A DNA stretch of 55,262 nucleotides. It comes from an uncultured Prevotellaceae bacterium. Its GTDB lineage: Bacteria; Bacteroidota; Bacteroidia; Bacteroidales; Bacteroidaceae. The translations under genes were made by a program, and so were the position numbers. Of this stretch, positions 15,782 through 26,207 are shown one piece after another. How positions within the stretch are numbered: position 1 is the stretch's first letter; every line of letters starts with the position of its first letter. The notes under the pieces were generated by a model that was not told the origin of the DNA, did not search any database, and saw only the letters and a program-made list of their open reading frames with translations. The stretch is taken from NCBI GenBank assembly GCA_900316645.1, contig ONDP01000014.1:1-55262 (forward strand), written 5' to 3'.

Positions 15782-18700
15782 ATGAATCGAAAAATGAGAA
15801 AGTCTGTGCTGTTGATAGGTGTGTGCCTATGTGGCATGTTCACTATGCAGGCTTATGCAGCTGGGGGGGGCAATTCTCCAGTACCTGCCGTTCAACAGTC
15901 GAAGAAGATCACTGGTACTGTAGTTGACTCACAGGGTCCGATTATCGGTGCTAGTGTAGTTGTGAAAGGTACATCGAATGGTATCGCTACCGACTTCGAT
16001 GGTAACTTTACTCTTAATGTCAACCAGGGACAAACCCTTGTGATTTCCTACATCGGTTATCTGACCAAGGAAGTCAAAATCGATGGACGTAGCCATTATG
16101 ACATCACGCTCTCGGAAGACAACGCACTGCTTGACGAAGTGGTAGTTGTCGGTTATGGTACGATGAAGAAGAGTGACTTGGCAGGTGCTACTGGATCTAT
16201 GGACGAGAAGAAGATGAAGGGCTCTATCATCACCAACCTCGACCAAGCTTTTGCAGGACGTGTAGCAGGTGTGACCTCTATGGCAACCTCTGGTGCTCCA
16301 GGTTCTTCTACCTCAATTCGTGTGCGTGGTCAGGCAACAATCAATGCTGGAGCCGAGCCTCTTTATGTAATTGACGGTGTTATCTGGAACAATTCAAACT
16401 CTTCTGGTGCTTCAGTCGGTTTGGGTGACCGTCTGGGTAACGGTTCTGTTTCATCAGTATCTCCACTGTCAACTATCAACCCTGCCGATATTGTAAGCAT
16501 GGAAATCCTGAAGGATGCCTCTGCCACCGCTATCTACGGTGCTCAGGGTGCTAACGGTGTCGTACTGATTACCACCAAGCATGGTAAGACAGGTGAAGCT
16601 AAGTTCTCTTATGACGGTATGGTGGCTTGGCAGCGTCAGTCAAAGCGTATTGACATGCTGAACTTACGTGAGTTTGCACAGTATTATAATGATATGGTAG
16701 CCCAAGGCAGTGCGACAGAAGATGCTGTTCTGAGTGATCCAAGTGCGTTGGGTAAAGGTACTAACTGGCAGGATGCCATTTTCCGTACAGCTTTGCAGCA
16801 CCAGCATCAGGTGAGTGCACAGGGTGGTACAGAAGCCGTTAAATACTATGTCAGCGTAAACTATATGAACCAGGATGGTACTATCATTGGTTCAAACTTT
16901 ATGCGTAATGGTGCCCGTATCAATTTGGATGCTCAACTGAAGCCTTGGTTGAAACTTGGTTTGAATGCCAACTATTCACACACCTCTGAGAAGTTGTTGA
17001 AGGCCGACCAGGATGAGGGTGTCATCACTTATGCACTGACCACACCTCCTTATCAGCCTATTTATGACATTGAAGGTGGCTACACTTCTGTTTCCCGTGA
17101 AGGAATGAGCAATCCTAACCCTGTTGCATTGGCACTGATGAATGACTATCGCTACAAGCGTAACCTGCTGAGTGGTAACATCTTTGCAGAGGTGACATTC
17201 ATGAAGGGTCTGGTTTGGCACACGGAAATTGGTTATAACTTTAACTGGGACCGTGCTTCAACCTTCGAACCAACAGTTAGCTTGGGTAACTGGACCAAAG
17301 CTCAGAACCAGGCTCGTTTGCAAAAGACCACAGGTCAGTTCATTCAGATTAAGAACTACCTTACTTATAATGGCCAGATTGGCAAACACAGTTTCTCTGC
17401 CATGATTGGTCAAGAGTCATGGGAGAGCAAGTGGGACTATGTAAGTGCCTATAATACAGACCTGCCGGCTAATTCTATTGAGAACCCCGCATTGGGAACT
17501 GGTCAGGCTGAAATCGGCTCAGGCTTCGGCTCAAGTTCAATGGCTTCATTCTTCACGCGTGAAACCTATAATTATGACGATCGCTACTTAGCAACCTATA
17601 CCTTCCGTCGTGACGGTAGCTCAAATTTCGGTCCCGACAGACGTTGGGGTTCGTTCCATTCATTTGCTGCCGCTTGGCGTTTCTCAAATGAATCATTCGT
17701 TAAGAAGTTCGCAGAGAAGTGGCTGTCAAACGGTAAGCTTCGTATTGGTTGGGGTCAGACCGGTAACTCGAATATCGGTGGTGGCAAGTGGGCTTCCGAC
17801 CTATCAGTTATGGAGACAGGTCTTGGAACCAGCTATCGTCCTGCCCGTATCGCCAATAGAGAAATTCACTGGGAGAAGCAAGAGCAGACAAATATCGGTC
17901 TTGACCTTGGTTTCTTCGACAACAAGATTAATATTACACTTGACTGGTATAAGAAGATTTCTGACGACATGTTGATGCCTATGCAGTTGCCTTCTTATAT
18001 GGGTACCAGCGGTAACGGTTCTTCTGCTCTTGCAGCACCTTGGGGTAACTATGGTAAGATTGAGAATACAGGTCTTGAGCTCACTGTCAACACTCACCCC
18101 ATCTCAACCAAGAACTTCTCTTGGGATTCAGAGTTTGAAATCTCTTGGAACAAGAATAAGTTGAAAGAACTCGCAGGAACAGCCAGTGCCTCTATCTATG
18201 GTTATGGTATGTGGAGTGATATCGTTTCAAAGAGTGACGTAGGTCAGCCTTTGTTCCAGTTCTACGGTTATGTATGTGATGGCGTCTATACCAGTCTTGA
18301 GGATATTGAGACCAGTCCAAAGCCTGTAGCATACAACAATGCCGGCTTCAACCGTTGGAACACTGTTTGGGTAGGTGATATTAAGTATAAAGACTTGAAC
18401 AGTGACGGTATTATCGACGAGAACGACCGTACCTATATTGGTAACCCAATGCCTAAGTATACATTCGGTTGGACGAATACTTTCCGCTATAAGGATTTTG
18501 ACCTGACAATTTTCATTAACGGTTCTTATGGTAACAAGGTATTCAATTATCTCCGTATGAAACTTGATGGTATGAACAGTGTATGGCAGAACCAGGCCGC
18601 TTCAGTAAACGGACGCTCTACCATTACTCCTATCGATCCTAATAAGGACTATACCAACGGTTACGTAGGCAACAACTCAGGAACTGTTTATAATTGGTAC

Positions 18701-19057
18701 GACGATATTGACAACGTACACGTTGTGAATCCTACAGGAATGCCAGCTGTACGTTTGAACGACCCGAACAACAACCGTCGTATCAGCGACCGCTATGTTG
18801 AAAACGGAAGCTATCTGCGTATGAAGAACATCACCTTAGGTTATACTCTGCCTAAGAAATGGGCTAAGAAACTGTATTTGGATAATGTACGTGTTTACTG
18901 CAACATCCAGAACCTCTTTACTATTACAGGTTATGACGGTTACGACCCCGAGGTTGGTGCTTCAACAGCTGATACCAATGGATACGTCTATGGTCTTGAT
19001 AACGGACGCTACCCGTCTCCAACTGTTTATTCATTTGGTGTTAACGTATCATTCTAA
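15782..19057 (+). CDS. SusC-like TonB-dependent outer-membrane glycan transporter
   Basis: A 1091-residue SusC homologue. The signal peptide ends near residue 27 (MQAYAA). The carboxypeptidase-D-like domain (ITGTVVDSQGPIIGASV, DFDGNFTLNV) spans about 42-115. The TonB-box region is LDEVVVVGYGT. Plug motifs PLYVIDGVIW and ILKDASATAIYGAQGANGVV are present, and the barrel ends in FGVNVSF. No STN domain. It is followed by SusD (20 bp), two IPT-domain lipoproteins, GH5 and GH26 in one unbroken operon, which points to import of beta-mannan, glucomannan or another beta-1,4-linked glycan. The first 14 bases of the gene match those of the SusC at 26. Confidence 0.95.
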   Translation: MNRKMRKSVLLIGVCLCGMFTMQAYAAGGGNSPVPAVQQSKKITGTVVDSQGPIIGASVVVKGTSNGIATDFDGNFTLNVNQGQTLVISYIGYLTKEVKIDGRSHYDITLSEDNALLDEVVVVGYGTMKKSDLAGATGSMDEKKMKGSIITNLDQAFAGRVAGVTSMATSGAPGSSTSIRVRGQATINAGAEPLYVIDGVIWNNSNSSGASVGLGDRLGNGSVSSVSPLSTINPADIVSMEILKDASATAIYGAQGANGVVLITTKHGKTGEAKFSYDGMVAWQRQSKRIDMLNLREFAQYYNDMVAQGSATEDAVLSDPSALGKGTNWQDAIFRTALQHQHQVSAQGGTEAVKYYVSVNYMNQDGTIIGSNFMRNGARINLDAQLKPWLKLGLNANYSHTSEKLLKADQDEGVITYALTTPPYQPIYDIEGGYTSVSREGMSNPNPVALALMNDYRYKRNLLSGNIFAEVTFMKGLVWHTEIGYNFNWDRASTFEPTVSLGNWTKAQNQARLQKTTGQFIQIKNYLTYNGQIGKHSFSAMIGQESWESKWDYVSAYNTDLPANSIENPALGTGQAEIGSGFGSSSMASFFTRETYNYDDRYLATYTFRRDGSSNFGPDRRWGSFHSFAAAWRFSNESFVKKFAEKWLSNGKLRIGWGQTGNSNIGGGKWASDLSVMETGLGTSYRPARIANREIHWEKQEQTNIGLDLGFFDNKINITLDWYKKISDDMLMPMQLPSYMGTSGNGSSALAAPWGNYGKIENTGLELTVNTHPISTKNFSWDSEFEISWNKNKLKELAGTASASIYGYGMWSDIVSKSDVGQPLFQFYGYVCDGVYTSLEDIETSPKPVAYNNAGFNRWNTVWVGDIKYKDLNSDGIIDENDRTYIGNPMPKYTFGWTNTFRYKDFDLTIFINGSYGNKVFNYLRMKLDGMNSVWQNQAASVNGRSTITPIDPNKDYTNGYVGNNSGTVYNWYDDIDNVHVVNPTGMPAVRLNDPNNNRRISDRYVENGSYLRMKNITLGYTLPKKWAKKLYLDNVRVYCNIQNLFTITGYDGYDPEVGASTADTNGYVYGLDNGRYPSPTVYSFGVNVSF

Positions 19058-19077
19058 AAATAATTCAAGGAATAATT

Positions 19078-20862
19078 ATGAAACTATATAATATCAAATC
19101 ATTAGCATGCATCGCGCTTCTGGGACTGTCAATGTCGTCTTGCGAGAAATATCTGGACAAGCCCACAGAAGATGGCTATGATACTTCCAACTATTATAGC
19201 AATGATGCCCAGTGCCGTGCAGGTGTTAACTATCTGTACAACTCACCTTGGTACGACTTCATGCGTGGATTCTTTAAAGTGGGTGAGGTTATGTCTGGTA
19301 ACTACTACATGGGCAGTTCTCCCTATCTGACATTTACATTGGACGGCTCGGATGCTGACTTGGCAAATATGAGCGCATCGCTTTGGGCTGTTAATACCCA
19401 TTCGACTACCGTTTATAACAATATCAAGAATGCCAGTGGTGCTTCTGAGGCTGTCAAGAATGCCACTATGGGTGAATGTCTGACATGGAAAGCTATGGCA
19501 TATTTCTATATGGTACGCTCTTTCGGTGCTGTGCCCATTATTCATATGCCGGTAGAAACTATCAACTCTCAGCAGTCCACTTCACTTCGTAAGGCTAAGA
19601 TCAGTAATATTTATGATTACATCATCATATTGCTGGAGAAGGCTATCACCTTATTGCCTGATTCTGACCCCACGAAGAGCGGACGCATTGACAAATACGC
19701 CGCCAAGGCTCTGCTCGCCAAGGTTTATCTGACAAAGGCCGGTTTCAGTGAGGAAAACACTACTTATAACCCAGGAACCTATAGCTACATCACATGTACG
19801 GCTCACCAGCGTAATGCAGCAGATTTGGCAAAGGCTGCCGAACTGGCTCTCGATGTTATCGAGAACAGCGGACGTAAACTGATGGATAACTATTCGGATA
19901 TCTTCCGTGGTGAGAACAATGTCTGCGACGAGGCTCTTATCTCATGGGCTTGGACAATGGGTTCACACTGGACCTGCCAGAACTCTTTCCACTGCGACCT
20001 TTCTATCGAAGGCTTCGATGAGAACGGTGACTGCTGGGGTGGCTGGGGCGGCCCGTCTGTTGACCTGCAGGATGCTTTCGACGAAAACGCTTTGTCTCCT
20101 GACCGTCAGAATGTTGACGCTCGCCGAAAGGCTACGTTGATGATGATTAACGATGAGTATGACTATTTCTATGCCGATTGCGGCGGTTTCGAACTGCTGA
20201 AGTTCTGTTATAACGGCTATAAAGACGATGGACATCCAGGTCCTGATCAGTGGGAAAGTCCTACCGGCGCCGGCGAGGTTAAGCACCTCTATGGCGACAA
20301 TGCCGACCACGCCCGCTTCTATGGTGCAAATGCAGGACGTATGGCTTCAGCCCTCTACACCCACCTGTTGCGCTTGGCTGATGTTTACTTGATTTACTGC
20401 GAGGCAGCTATGGGAACTAACCCTTCTTCAAGTGACCCCAAGGTGCTGGAGTATTTCTATCAGGTACGTCACCGCTCGGTGAAGGGTTATGTAAAGCCGG
20501 CTTCTATTACATGGGAAGACATTTGGAAGGAGCGTCGTCTTGAGCTTGCTTGCGAAGGTGACCGTTGGTACGACTTTGTTCGTCGCTACTACTACGATCC
20601 ATCAGGTGCCATTGCAGAAATCAAGGCCCAGCGTCGTAACGGCTATAATGGCCTGAATGATCTCTATAAGGCCTACTATAATGGTGGTAAAAAAGATGGT
20701 TGGAATATAGATGCTCATCCAGCTTCCTACGATACTGGTGCCGCTGCTCCTAATGTGACCGACCGCAGTTTCACTATTCCTTTGCCTTCTTCAGACATTT
20801 CCTACAACCCACTGTTGATGGAAGCTCCCGAAGACTTTGATTTAAGCGGAATTACTTTCTAA
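19078..20862 (+). CDS. SusD-like (RagB/SusD) surface glycan-binding lipoprotein
   Basis: 594 residues with a lipoprotein signal ending SMSSC (Cys about 22). The N-terminal motif EKYLDKPTEDG follows, then the helical TPR core (ECLTWKAMAYFYMVRSFGAVPII; IDKYAAKALLAKVYLTKAG). The C-terminal signature is RRLELACEGDRWYDFVRR. Aromatic-rich loops around 300-330 and 355-380 would face the glycan. It is the second gene of the GH5/GH26 operon, starting 20 bp after SusC and ending 22 bp before the first IPT lipoprotein. Confidence 0.95.
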   Translation: MKLYNIKSLACIALLGLSMSSCEKYLDKPTEDGYDTSNYYSNDAQCRAGVNYLYNSPWYDFMRGFFKVGEVMSGNYYMGSSPYLTFTLDGSDADLANMSASLWAVNTHSTTVYNNIKNASGASEAVKNATMGECLTWKAMAYFYMVRSFGAVPIIHMPVETINSQQSTSLRKAKISNIYDYIIILLEKAITLLPDSDPTKSGRIDKYAAKALLAKVYLTKAGFSEENTTYNPGTYSYITCTAHQRNAADLAKAAELALDVIENSGRKLMDNYSDIFRGENNVCDEALISWAWTMGSHWTCQNSFHCDLSIEGFDENGDCWGGWGGPSVDLQDAFDENALSPDRQNVDARRKATLMMINDEYDYFYADCGGFELLKFCYNGYKDDGHPGPDQWESPTGAGEVKHLYGDNADHARFYGANAGRMASALYTHLLRLADVYLIYCEAAMGTNPSSSDPKVLEYFYQVRHRSVKGYVKPASITWEDIWKERRLELACEGDRWYDFVRRYYYDPSGAIAEIKAQRRNGYNGLNDLYKAYYNGGKKDGWNIDAHPASYDTGAAAPNVTDRSFTIPLPSSDISYNPLLMEAPEDFDLSGITF

Positions 20863-20884
20863 ACCTTTAAAGCAAATAAAAGAT

Positions 20885-22210
20885 ATGAGATACAATCATA
20901 AATTAAGCAGTCTGATACTGACAATTATAGCCGTAGCTTCAAGCTTCTCGCTACAGTCATGTAAAGACCAGCCCGACGAATTCAAGTTGTCAGATGGTAC
21001 ACCTACTATCTACTATATTCGTCCTGCATCTTACAGCGCAAGCGACTCTCTGCTTGTTGAGGCCGCTCCACAGACAAGTATCTGTCTTGTAGGTTCTAAC
21101 CTGAAGAGTATTCAGCAGATGTACTTTAACGACAAAAAGGCCGTCTTGAATACCAGTTATATCACGGACAATACATTGTTTGTTCAGATTCCAAGTGATA
21201 TCCCCGATGAGGTGAGTGACAAAATCTATATGATTACTCAGGCTCATGATACGCTGACCTACGACTTCCATGTTGTGATTCCTGCACCAGTAGTAACTGC
21301 CATGAAGAATGAGTGGGTAAAAGTTGGAGAGGATGCTGTTATTACAGGTCAGTACTTTATTGACGACCCCAACCAGCCTCTAACAGTGACTTTCACTGGT
21401 ATTAGCAATTCTATCAGTGTTAAGGTTCCTGCTGAGAACTTCAAGTCAATTACACGTTCACAGCTTGTATTCACAGTGCCAGAGGGTGCTGAGGAAGGAC
21501 AGATTGAAGTTGCTTCCGTCTATGGTAAGGGCTTGTCTAAGTTCTACTTCCGCGACAGCCGCAACCTTATCACGAACTTTGACGGCGCCACAGATGTTGT
21601 ACCACAGGGTTGGAACATTGCTGCAACCTATAGTGATGTAAATGGTGTTGACGGTCAGTATGTCCAGCTTGGTCCTAAAGAAACAGAAGGTGGATGGGTA
21701 GAGGAACTCAAACTCCCGTTCTGGTGCGGTAACTGGAATGGCGATCCTATGAGTATCACCTCTGGACCTGGTATTCCTCTGCGCAACTTCCTGGATTTCT
21801 CTGATTGGCAGAACATGTCATTCAAGATGGAACTCTATATTCCGAAGTCAAATCCTTGGTCGGCAGGCGCTATGCAGATTCTCTTTGTGAACTATAAACA
21901 GTGCGCAAACGACTCTTGGCAGAACAATACCTACATCCACACTAAAGCCGATGGCGGTCTTGACTTGCCACGCGCCCTCTATCGTCCTTGGGAGGCTACC
22001 GGTTCGTTTGATACTGGCGACGAGTGGATTACAGTAACTATTCCTCTTACAGATTTTGTCTACAACGATGATGGTACTAAGGTTAGTTCGACAATGAGCA
22101 TAGAATCGTTCGACAGCTTCATTATCTGGCCTATCAATGGCGGTGTTGCTGGAACAACCTGTACTCCTATCTTCCGCTATGACAACATACGTGTTGTTCC
22201 TAATCTTTAA
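20885..22210 (+). CDS. IPT/TIG-domain surface glycan-binding lipoprotein (SGBP-B type)
   Basis: 441 residues with a lipoprotein signal (SLQSC, Cys about 26). Two IPT/TIG-like immunoglobulin folds occupy about 38-135 and 136-230 (TSICLVGSNLKSIQQMYFND; VVTAMKNEWVKVGEDAVITG). The C-terminal domain (about 232-441) opens with NLITNFDGATDVVPQGWNI and closes with IFRYDNIRVVP. That resembles the glycan-binding domain first described in the xyloglucan SGBP-B. The protein would present this domain on the cell surface on stiff Ig spacers, next to the SusD at 19078. The ligand is inferred to be a beta-1,4-glycan from the GH5 and GH26 neighbours. Confidence 0.85.
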   Translation: MRYNHKLSSLILTIIAVASSFSLQSCKDQPDEFKLSDGTPTIYYIRPASYSASDSLLVEAAPQTSICLVGSNLKSIQQMYFNDKKAVLNTSYITDNTLFVQIPSDIPDEVSDKIYMITQAHDTLTYDFHVVIPAPVVTAMKNEWVKVGEDAVITGQYFIDDPNQPLTVTFTGISNSISVKVPAENFKSITRSQLVFTVPEGAEEGQIEVASVYGKGLSKFYFRDSRNLITNFDGATDVVPQGWNIAATYSDVNGVDGQYVQLGPKETEGGWVEELKLPFWCGNWNGDPMSITSGPGIPLRNFLDFSDWQNMSFKMELYIPKSNPWSAGAMQILFVNYKQCANDSWQNNTYIHTKADGGLDLPRALYRPWEATGSFDTGDEWITVTIPLTDFVYNDDGTKVSSTMSIESFDSFIIWPINGGVAGTTCTPIFRYDNIRVVPNL

Positions 22211-22228
22211 TCAATTAAGTAAACGACA

Positions 22229-24649
22229 ATGAAAAAGATAAAGAATATATTCTCTCTGTTGGTGGTAGCCCTTGCCGGACTATTGCTGACAGCGTGCAGC
22301 AAAGACGATCTTGGCACTAATCAGTATCAAGGTGGTGTGTCCTTGAATGTATATGGTCCTTCACCAGTGATGCGTGGTGGTCAACTGCGCTTCTTGGGAA
22401 GCAATCTTGACCAGATACGTGAGGTCATCATTCCTGACGGTATCTCTATTACCAATATTGAGGTTGTAAAGGCTGGTGTACCCAGTGAGATCCGTGTAAC
22501 CATTCCTAAGGATGGTCCTGTTCCTGGTAAAGTGATTCTGGTGTCTAAGACTGACGAAAGAATTACAACCAAGACAGATTTGAATTATATTGAGGGCATT
22601 GAAATCACTGCATTCCCAACATCTGCTATGCCTGGCGATGTTATCAAGATTGAGGGTGATTACTTGAACCTTATCTATTCTCTCGCTTTTGCTGACAACG
22701 TATTGGTATCTGCTGACGACTTCGTTTCGCACGATCGTTACGCTATTGAGGTGAAGGTGCCAGAGGAAGCTAAGACTGGTAAGTTGGAGCTTTACACTGC
22801 CGACCTTACTGTTGTTGACAAGAATAGCGTTGAATATCAGATTATCAAGACTGATGAGGCTATCGAGATTGGTGTTCCTACCACTGAAGAGGTGAAGTCT
22901 CCTCGTGGAACAGCAGCCGCTGAGGGTGAGATTACAGCCAAGGCTGGTGAGAAGATTACACTGACCGGTTCTTACTACAATGTAGTATCTGCCATAGCAT
23001 TTGGTGATGTTGAGGTGAGTGAAATTGAAGTAAGTGAAGATGGCACAACCTTGTCGTTCGTTGTTCCAGCAACGGCTCCTGACGGTGTGTTCAATTTGGT
23101 TTGTAAGTCTGGTGAGGAAGTTCCTGTTGCTACATTGACTACTATAAAGCCAACTAACTGCACAGCTACTCCTAATCCTGTAAAAGCTCTTAAAGCACTG
23201 ACTATCAGTGGTCAGGACATGGACCTCGTAACAGGTGTGAAGTTCGAGGGCGCTGATGCTTTGAGTGGTGACAAGATTACCGTGGCTGCCGATAAGGTGG
23301 TTGTAGGTGCTGTACCTGAGACTGCAACAGAGGGTAAGCTGAAGCTTGTCATGGCAAATGGTGCTACTGTTGACGTTGAATTCACTTTGGTGAAGCCAAC
23401 AGTGACAACCTATAACGCTAATCCTGTTAGCGCTGGTGCAGCATTACAGATTACCGGTACAGACCTTGACCTCGTGAAGACCATCAAGTTCGGTGATGGA
23501 ACTGCTACTATTAATAAGGAGGCAGTGTCTGCTGATGGTACTACTATCACAGTTATTGTTCCTATGGAAGGTACAAGTGGCAAGCCTGTCTTTAACCTGG
23601 CTAATGGTACTTCTGTGGAAGGTCCAGATTTGACCATCAACGAGGCTGTATTCTGTTACATTACTGAGATGCCAGTATTCGACGATGATACTACACCTGA
23701 CGCAGGTGATATATTTGCGGTACCAGTAGCAAACGGTGACAAACTGACTAACGTATTAGTTAACGGTACAGAAGTTAATTTCGTCTTGTCTGAAAAGAAC
23801 GGTACATTGACATTCGGTATACCTGCTGATGCGACGTCAACATCTGTTGTTAAACTGATCTCTTCTAATGGTGAGATTGAATATAAGATTTCTGTTAAGC
23901 CAGCTACTACCAAAACAAAGGTTATATTGACAGGACCTGTAAGTGTCGGTAATTGGAGCAATAATATCACCATACCTGTTGATGCATTCAAGGATCTTCC
24001 TGAAGGAAAGGTGACAATGGTTATGTATTATGCAGTAGAAGCTGATGGTGCAAAGATTAAGTTCAACGACGGTCACTGGAAAAATATCAAGTTGGAAGGC
24101 TGCGTGGGCGACTCTGAATATTTCTTTGAGTTCGATCCCAACGAAACAAAGGCATATGTTCCGCTGTCAGCAGAAGATATTGCTCATCTGACAGACCCAA
24201 GCATTCTTGATTGGGGTGGCAGTATGTTCATCAACGGACTGAATGTCACATTCAACAAGATTGTACTTGAGATTGAAATACCTCAGGAGAAGGATTTAGT
24301 TACAGAGTTTGGCTTGACGAACATGGACGGTACTGCTATTACATTCCCATATCAATTTACATGGAATAATGATGGCCGCTTCCTCATAGCAGGAGATAAA
24401 TTGAAGTCAGCAGGACTGAAGCAAGGCTCTGTTTTAAGTTTCTATAAGAGCACATCTGCTAAGGGACAAGTGCAAATTAACTATAATACTGACGGCTGGC
24501 CTAATGTTACCACTGTTGCTGACTGGGATCCAAAATTGGAGGTTCTCACATATGAGTTTACCAGTGAGACAGCAGCACAGGCTATTACATATGGCCTCGC
24601 TATTCAAGGTGATCTTGGTGGTATTACAAAGATGACAATTCTTCCTTAA
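22229..24649 (+). CDS. Multi-IPT/TIG surface lipoprotein, probable glycan binder
   Basis: 806 residues with a lipoprotein signal (LLLTAC, Cys about 23). About five or six IPT/TIG-like repeats of 75-90 residues fill residues 30-560. Each opens with a Pro-x-x-Gly phrase such as PSPVMRGGQLRFLGSNL, PTSAMPGDVIKIEGDYL, PNPVKALKALTISGQDM and NPVSAGAALQITGTDL. Two beta-sandwich modules at the C-terminus (about 570-695 and 700-806) are rich in Trp and Asp (GPVSVGNWSNNITIPVDAF; FTWNNDGRFLIAGDKL) and are the likely carbohydrate-binding parts. It starts 18 bp after the SGBP gene. It is unusually long for an operon SGBP. The binding role is inferred. Confidence 0.8.
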   Translation: MKKIKNIFSLLVVALAGLLLTACSKDDLGTNQYQGGVSLNVYGPSPVMRGGQLRFLGSNLDQIREVIIPDGISITNIEVVKAGVPSEIRVTIPKDGPVPGKVILVSKTDERITTKTDLNYIEGIEITAFPTSAMPGDVIKIEGDYLNLIYSLAFADNVLVSADDFVSHDRYAIEVKVPEEAKTGKLELYTADLTVVDKNSVEYQIIKTDEAIEIGVPTTEEVKSPRGTAAAEGEITAKAGEKITLTGSYYNVVSAIAFGDVEVSEIEVSEDGTTLSFVVPATAPDGVFNLVCKSGEEVPVATLTTIKPTNCTATPNPVKALKALTISGQDMDLVTGVKFEGADALSGDKITVAADKVVVGAVPETATEGKLKLVMANGATVDVEFTLVKPTVTTYNANPVSAGAALQITGTDLDLVKTIKFGDGTATINKEAVSADGTTITVIVPMEGTSGKPVFNLANGTSVEGPDLTINEAVFCYITEMPVFDDDTTPDAGDIFAVPVANGDKLTNVLVNGTEVNFVLSEKNGTLTFGIPADATSTSVVKLISSNGEIEYKISVKPATTKTKVILTGPVSVGNWSNNITIPVDAFKDLPEGKVTMVMYYAVEADGAKIKFNDGHWKNIKLEGCVGDSEYFFEFDPNETKAYVPLSAEDIAHLTDPSILDWGGSMFINGLNVTFNKIVLEIEIPQEKDLVTEFGLTNMDGTAITFPYQFTWNNDGRFLIAGDKLKSAGLKQGSVLSFYKSTSAKGQVQINYNTDGWPNVTTVADWDPKLEVLTYEFTSETAAQAITYGLAIQGDLGGITKMTILP

Positions 24650-24665
24650 TTAATATATTAGAATT

Positions 24666-26201
24666 ATGAAACTGAAAAATATAATCAATACACTGTCTTT
24701 AGCAGCTGTGGCATTCTTTGCCACAGCCTGCCAAGACACGGATGCTCAGATTGACATTGCTGAGGTAGATGCACCAGAGTTCGTTTCTGCTACTCTGACA
24801 AAGGAAGTGCCAGTGTTCTTTGGAGAGACGACCATTAAGGTGGCATTCGACAAGAAAATTAATTTTGCGAGCAAAAACGCCAGTCAGGTTACTATCAATG
24901 GAGAGGCTGTTGATAAGGCTTGGGTCGCTGGCGCCAGTAACGAACTGACTATCGTCAAGACACTTGATTTCTGCAACTCATTGTCTTTGCATATTCCCGC
25001 AGGTCTTATTATCGGCCCTCAGGGAAAAACCTATGACGAGGATATTGATGAAACTTGGACGGTTGAGGCATTGCCCACTAACGACGCAACAGCTGTTACA
25101 GCTAAATTAGGTTGGGGTTGGAACTTAGGTAACCACTTCGATACCTCTGGTGATGCCATTGCTAAAGGTTGGGGCTATTGGGATGGAGTAGCCACCATAA
25201 CTGATGCACCTTTCACAACCCTTGCTGCTGCCGGAGCCAAGACTGTTCGTATTCCTGTGACTTGGACTGACCACATGGATGATAGCAATGTCATTCCTGC
25301 TGCTTACCTTGATGAGGTGGCTGGTGTCGTTGACAAGGCGATTGCTGCAGGCTTGAATGTTATCATTAATACTCACCACGATTCATTTGAGACAACATTG
25401 GGTGACGCTGCTGGTGACGAAGAAAAGGCAGCCGCTGCCAAAGCACTTATTGAGACGTTGTGGACACAGGTTGCCACCAAGTTCAAGGACTACGATGCTG
25501 ATAAGTTGATTTTCGAGACCTTCAACGAGGTTCACACTGGTGATGACTGGGGCACAGGATCGGATGCACAATTTGCTTTGCTGAATAAGTGGAACCAGTA
25601 TGCTGTTGACGCTATCCGTGCTACTGGCGGTAACAATGCTACCCGTTGGATTGGCGTTGCCGGTTATGCAGCCAATATCGACCTCACTATTGCTCGTTTG
25701 GTTTTGCCAGAGGATCCTGCAAAGCGTATTATGGTTGCTGTTCACTGTTATGATCCATACAACTTCTGTACTGTACCTGCAACATCTGGACAGAACAGTT
25801 GGGGACATAATGCAGATCCTGATCATTCTGACTCAGCTGCAGAGAGCTATGTCGTCAGTCAGCTCTATAAGTTACGCAAAGCTTATATCAATAAGAACAT
25901 TCCTTGTTATCTGGGTGAATATGGCTGTGTATACCAACCTACAGCTAATGCCAATGCCTTCCGTGCTTACTATCTGGAGTTCTTCTGCCGTGCAGCCAAT
26001 TATGCCGGTATCCCTATGATGATTTGGGATAACAACTCCAAGGCCAGTGGTGACGAAGCTTTTGGCTACATCGATCATGCTGATGGTAGTTGGTTGAATG
26101 ACAGTGAGACGACAGTTCCTATGATGATTAAGGCCTGCACAAGTACAGATGCCTCTTACGATTTCCAGACTATCTGGGATAAATCTCCTGTAGTAGAATA
26201 A
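24666..26201 (+). CDS. GH5-family endo-beta-1,4-glycanase lipoprotein (GH5_4-like)
   Basis: An endo-acting, retaining beta-glycanase, probably on the cell surface. The 511 residues have a lipoprotein signal (FFATAC, Cys22) and an N-terminal Ig-like domain (about 35-135). The catalytic barrel starts at LGWGWNLGNHFDTSG (148-162). Motifs in order are VRIPVTWTDHM (195-204), VIINTHHD (232-239), LIFETFNEVH with acid/base Glu288, MVAVHCYDPY, CYLGEYGC with nucleophile Glu418, and MMIWDNN. All expected catalytic residues are present. GH5_4 members act on glucan, xyloglucan or mannan, so the operon context does not fix the substrate. It ends 6 bp before the GH26 gene. Confidence 0.9.
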   Translation: MKLKNIINTLSLAAVAFFATACQDTDAQIDIAEVDAPEFVSATLTKEVPVFFGETTIKVAFDKKINFASKNASQVTINGEAVDKAWVAGASNELTIVKTLDFCNSLSLHIPAGLIIGPQGKTYDEDIDETWTVEALPTNDATAVTAKLGWGWNLGNHFDTSGDAIAKGWGYWDGVATITDAPFTTLAAAGAKTVRIPVTWTDHMDDSNVIPAAYLDEVAGVVDKAIAAGLNVIINTHHDSFETTLGDAAGDEEKAAAAKALIETLWTQVATKFKDYDADKLIFETFNEVHTGDDWGTGSDAQFALLNKWNQYAVDAIRATGGNNATRWIGVAGYAANIDLTIARLVLPEDPAKRIMVAVHCYDPYNFCTVPATSGQNSWGHNADPDHSDSAAESYVVSQLYKLRKAYINKNIPCYLGEYGCVYQPTANANAFRAYYLEFFCRAANYAGIPMMIWDNNSKASGDEAFGYIDHADGSWLNDSETTVPMMIKACTSTDASYDFQTIWDKSPVVE

Positions 26202-26207
26202 TTATAG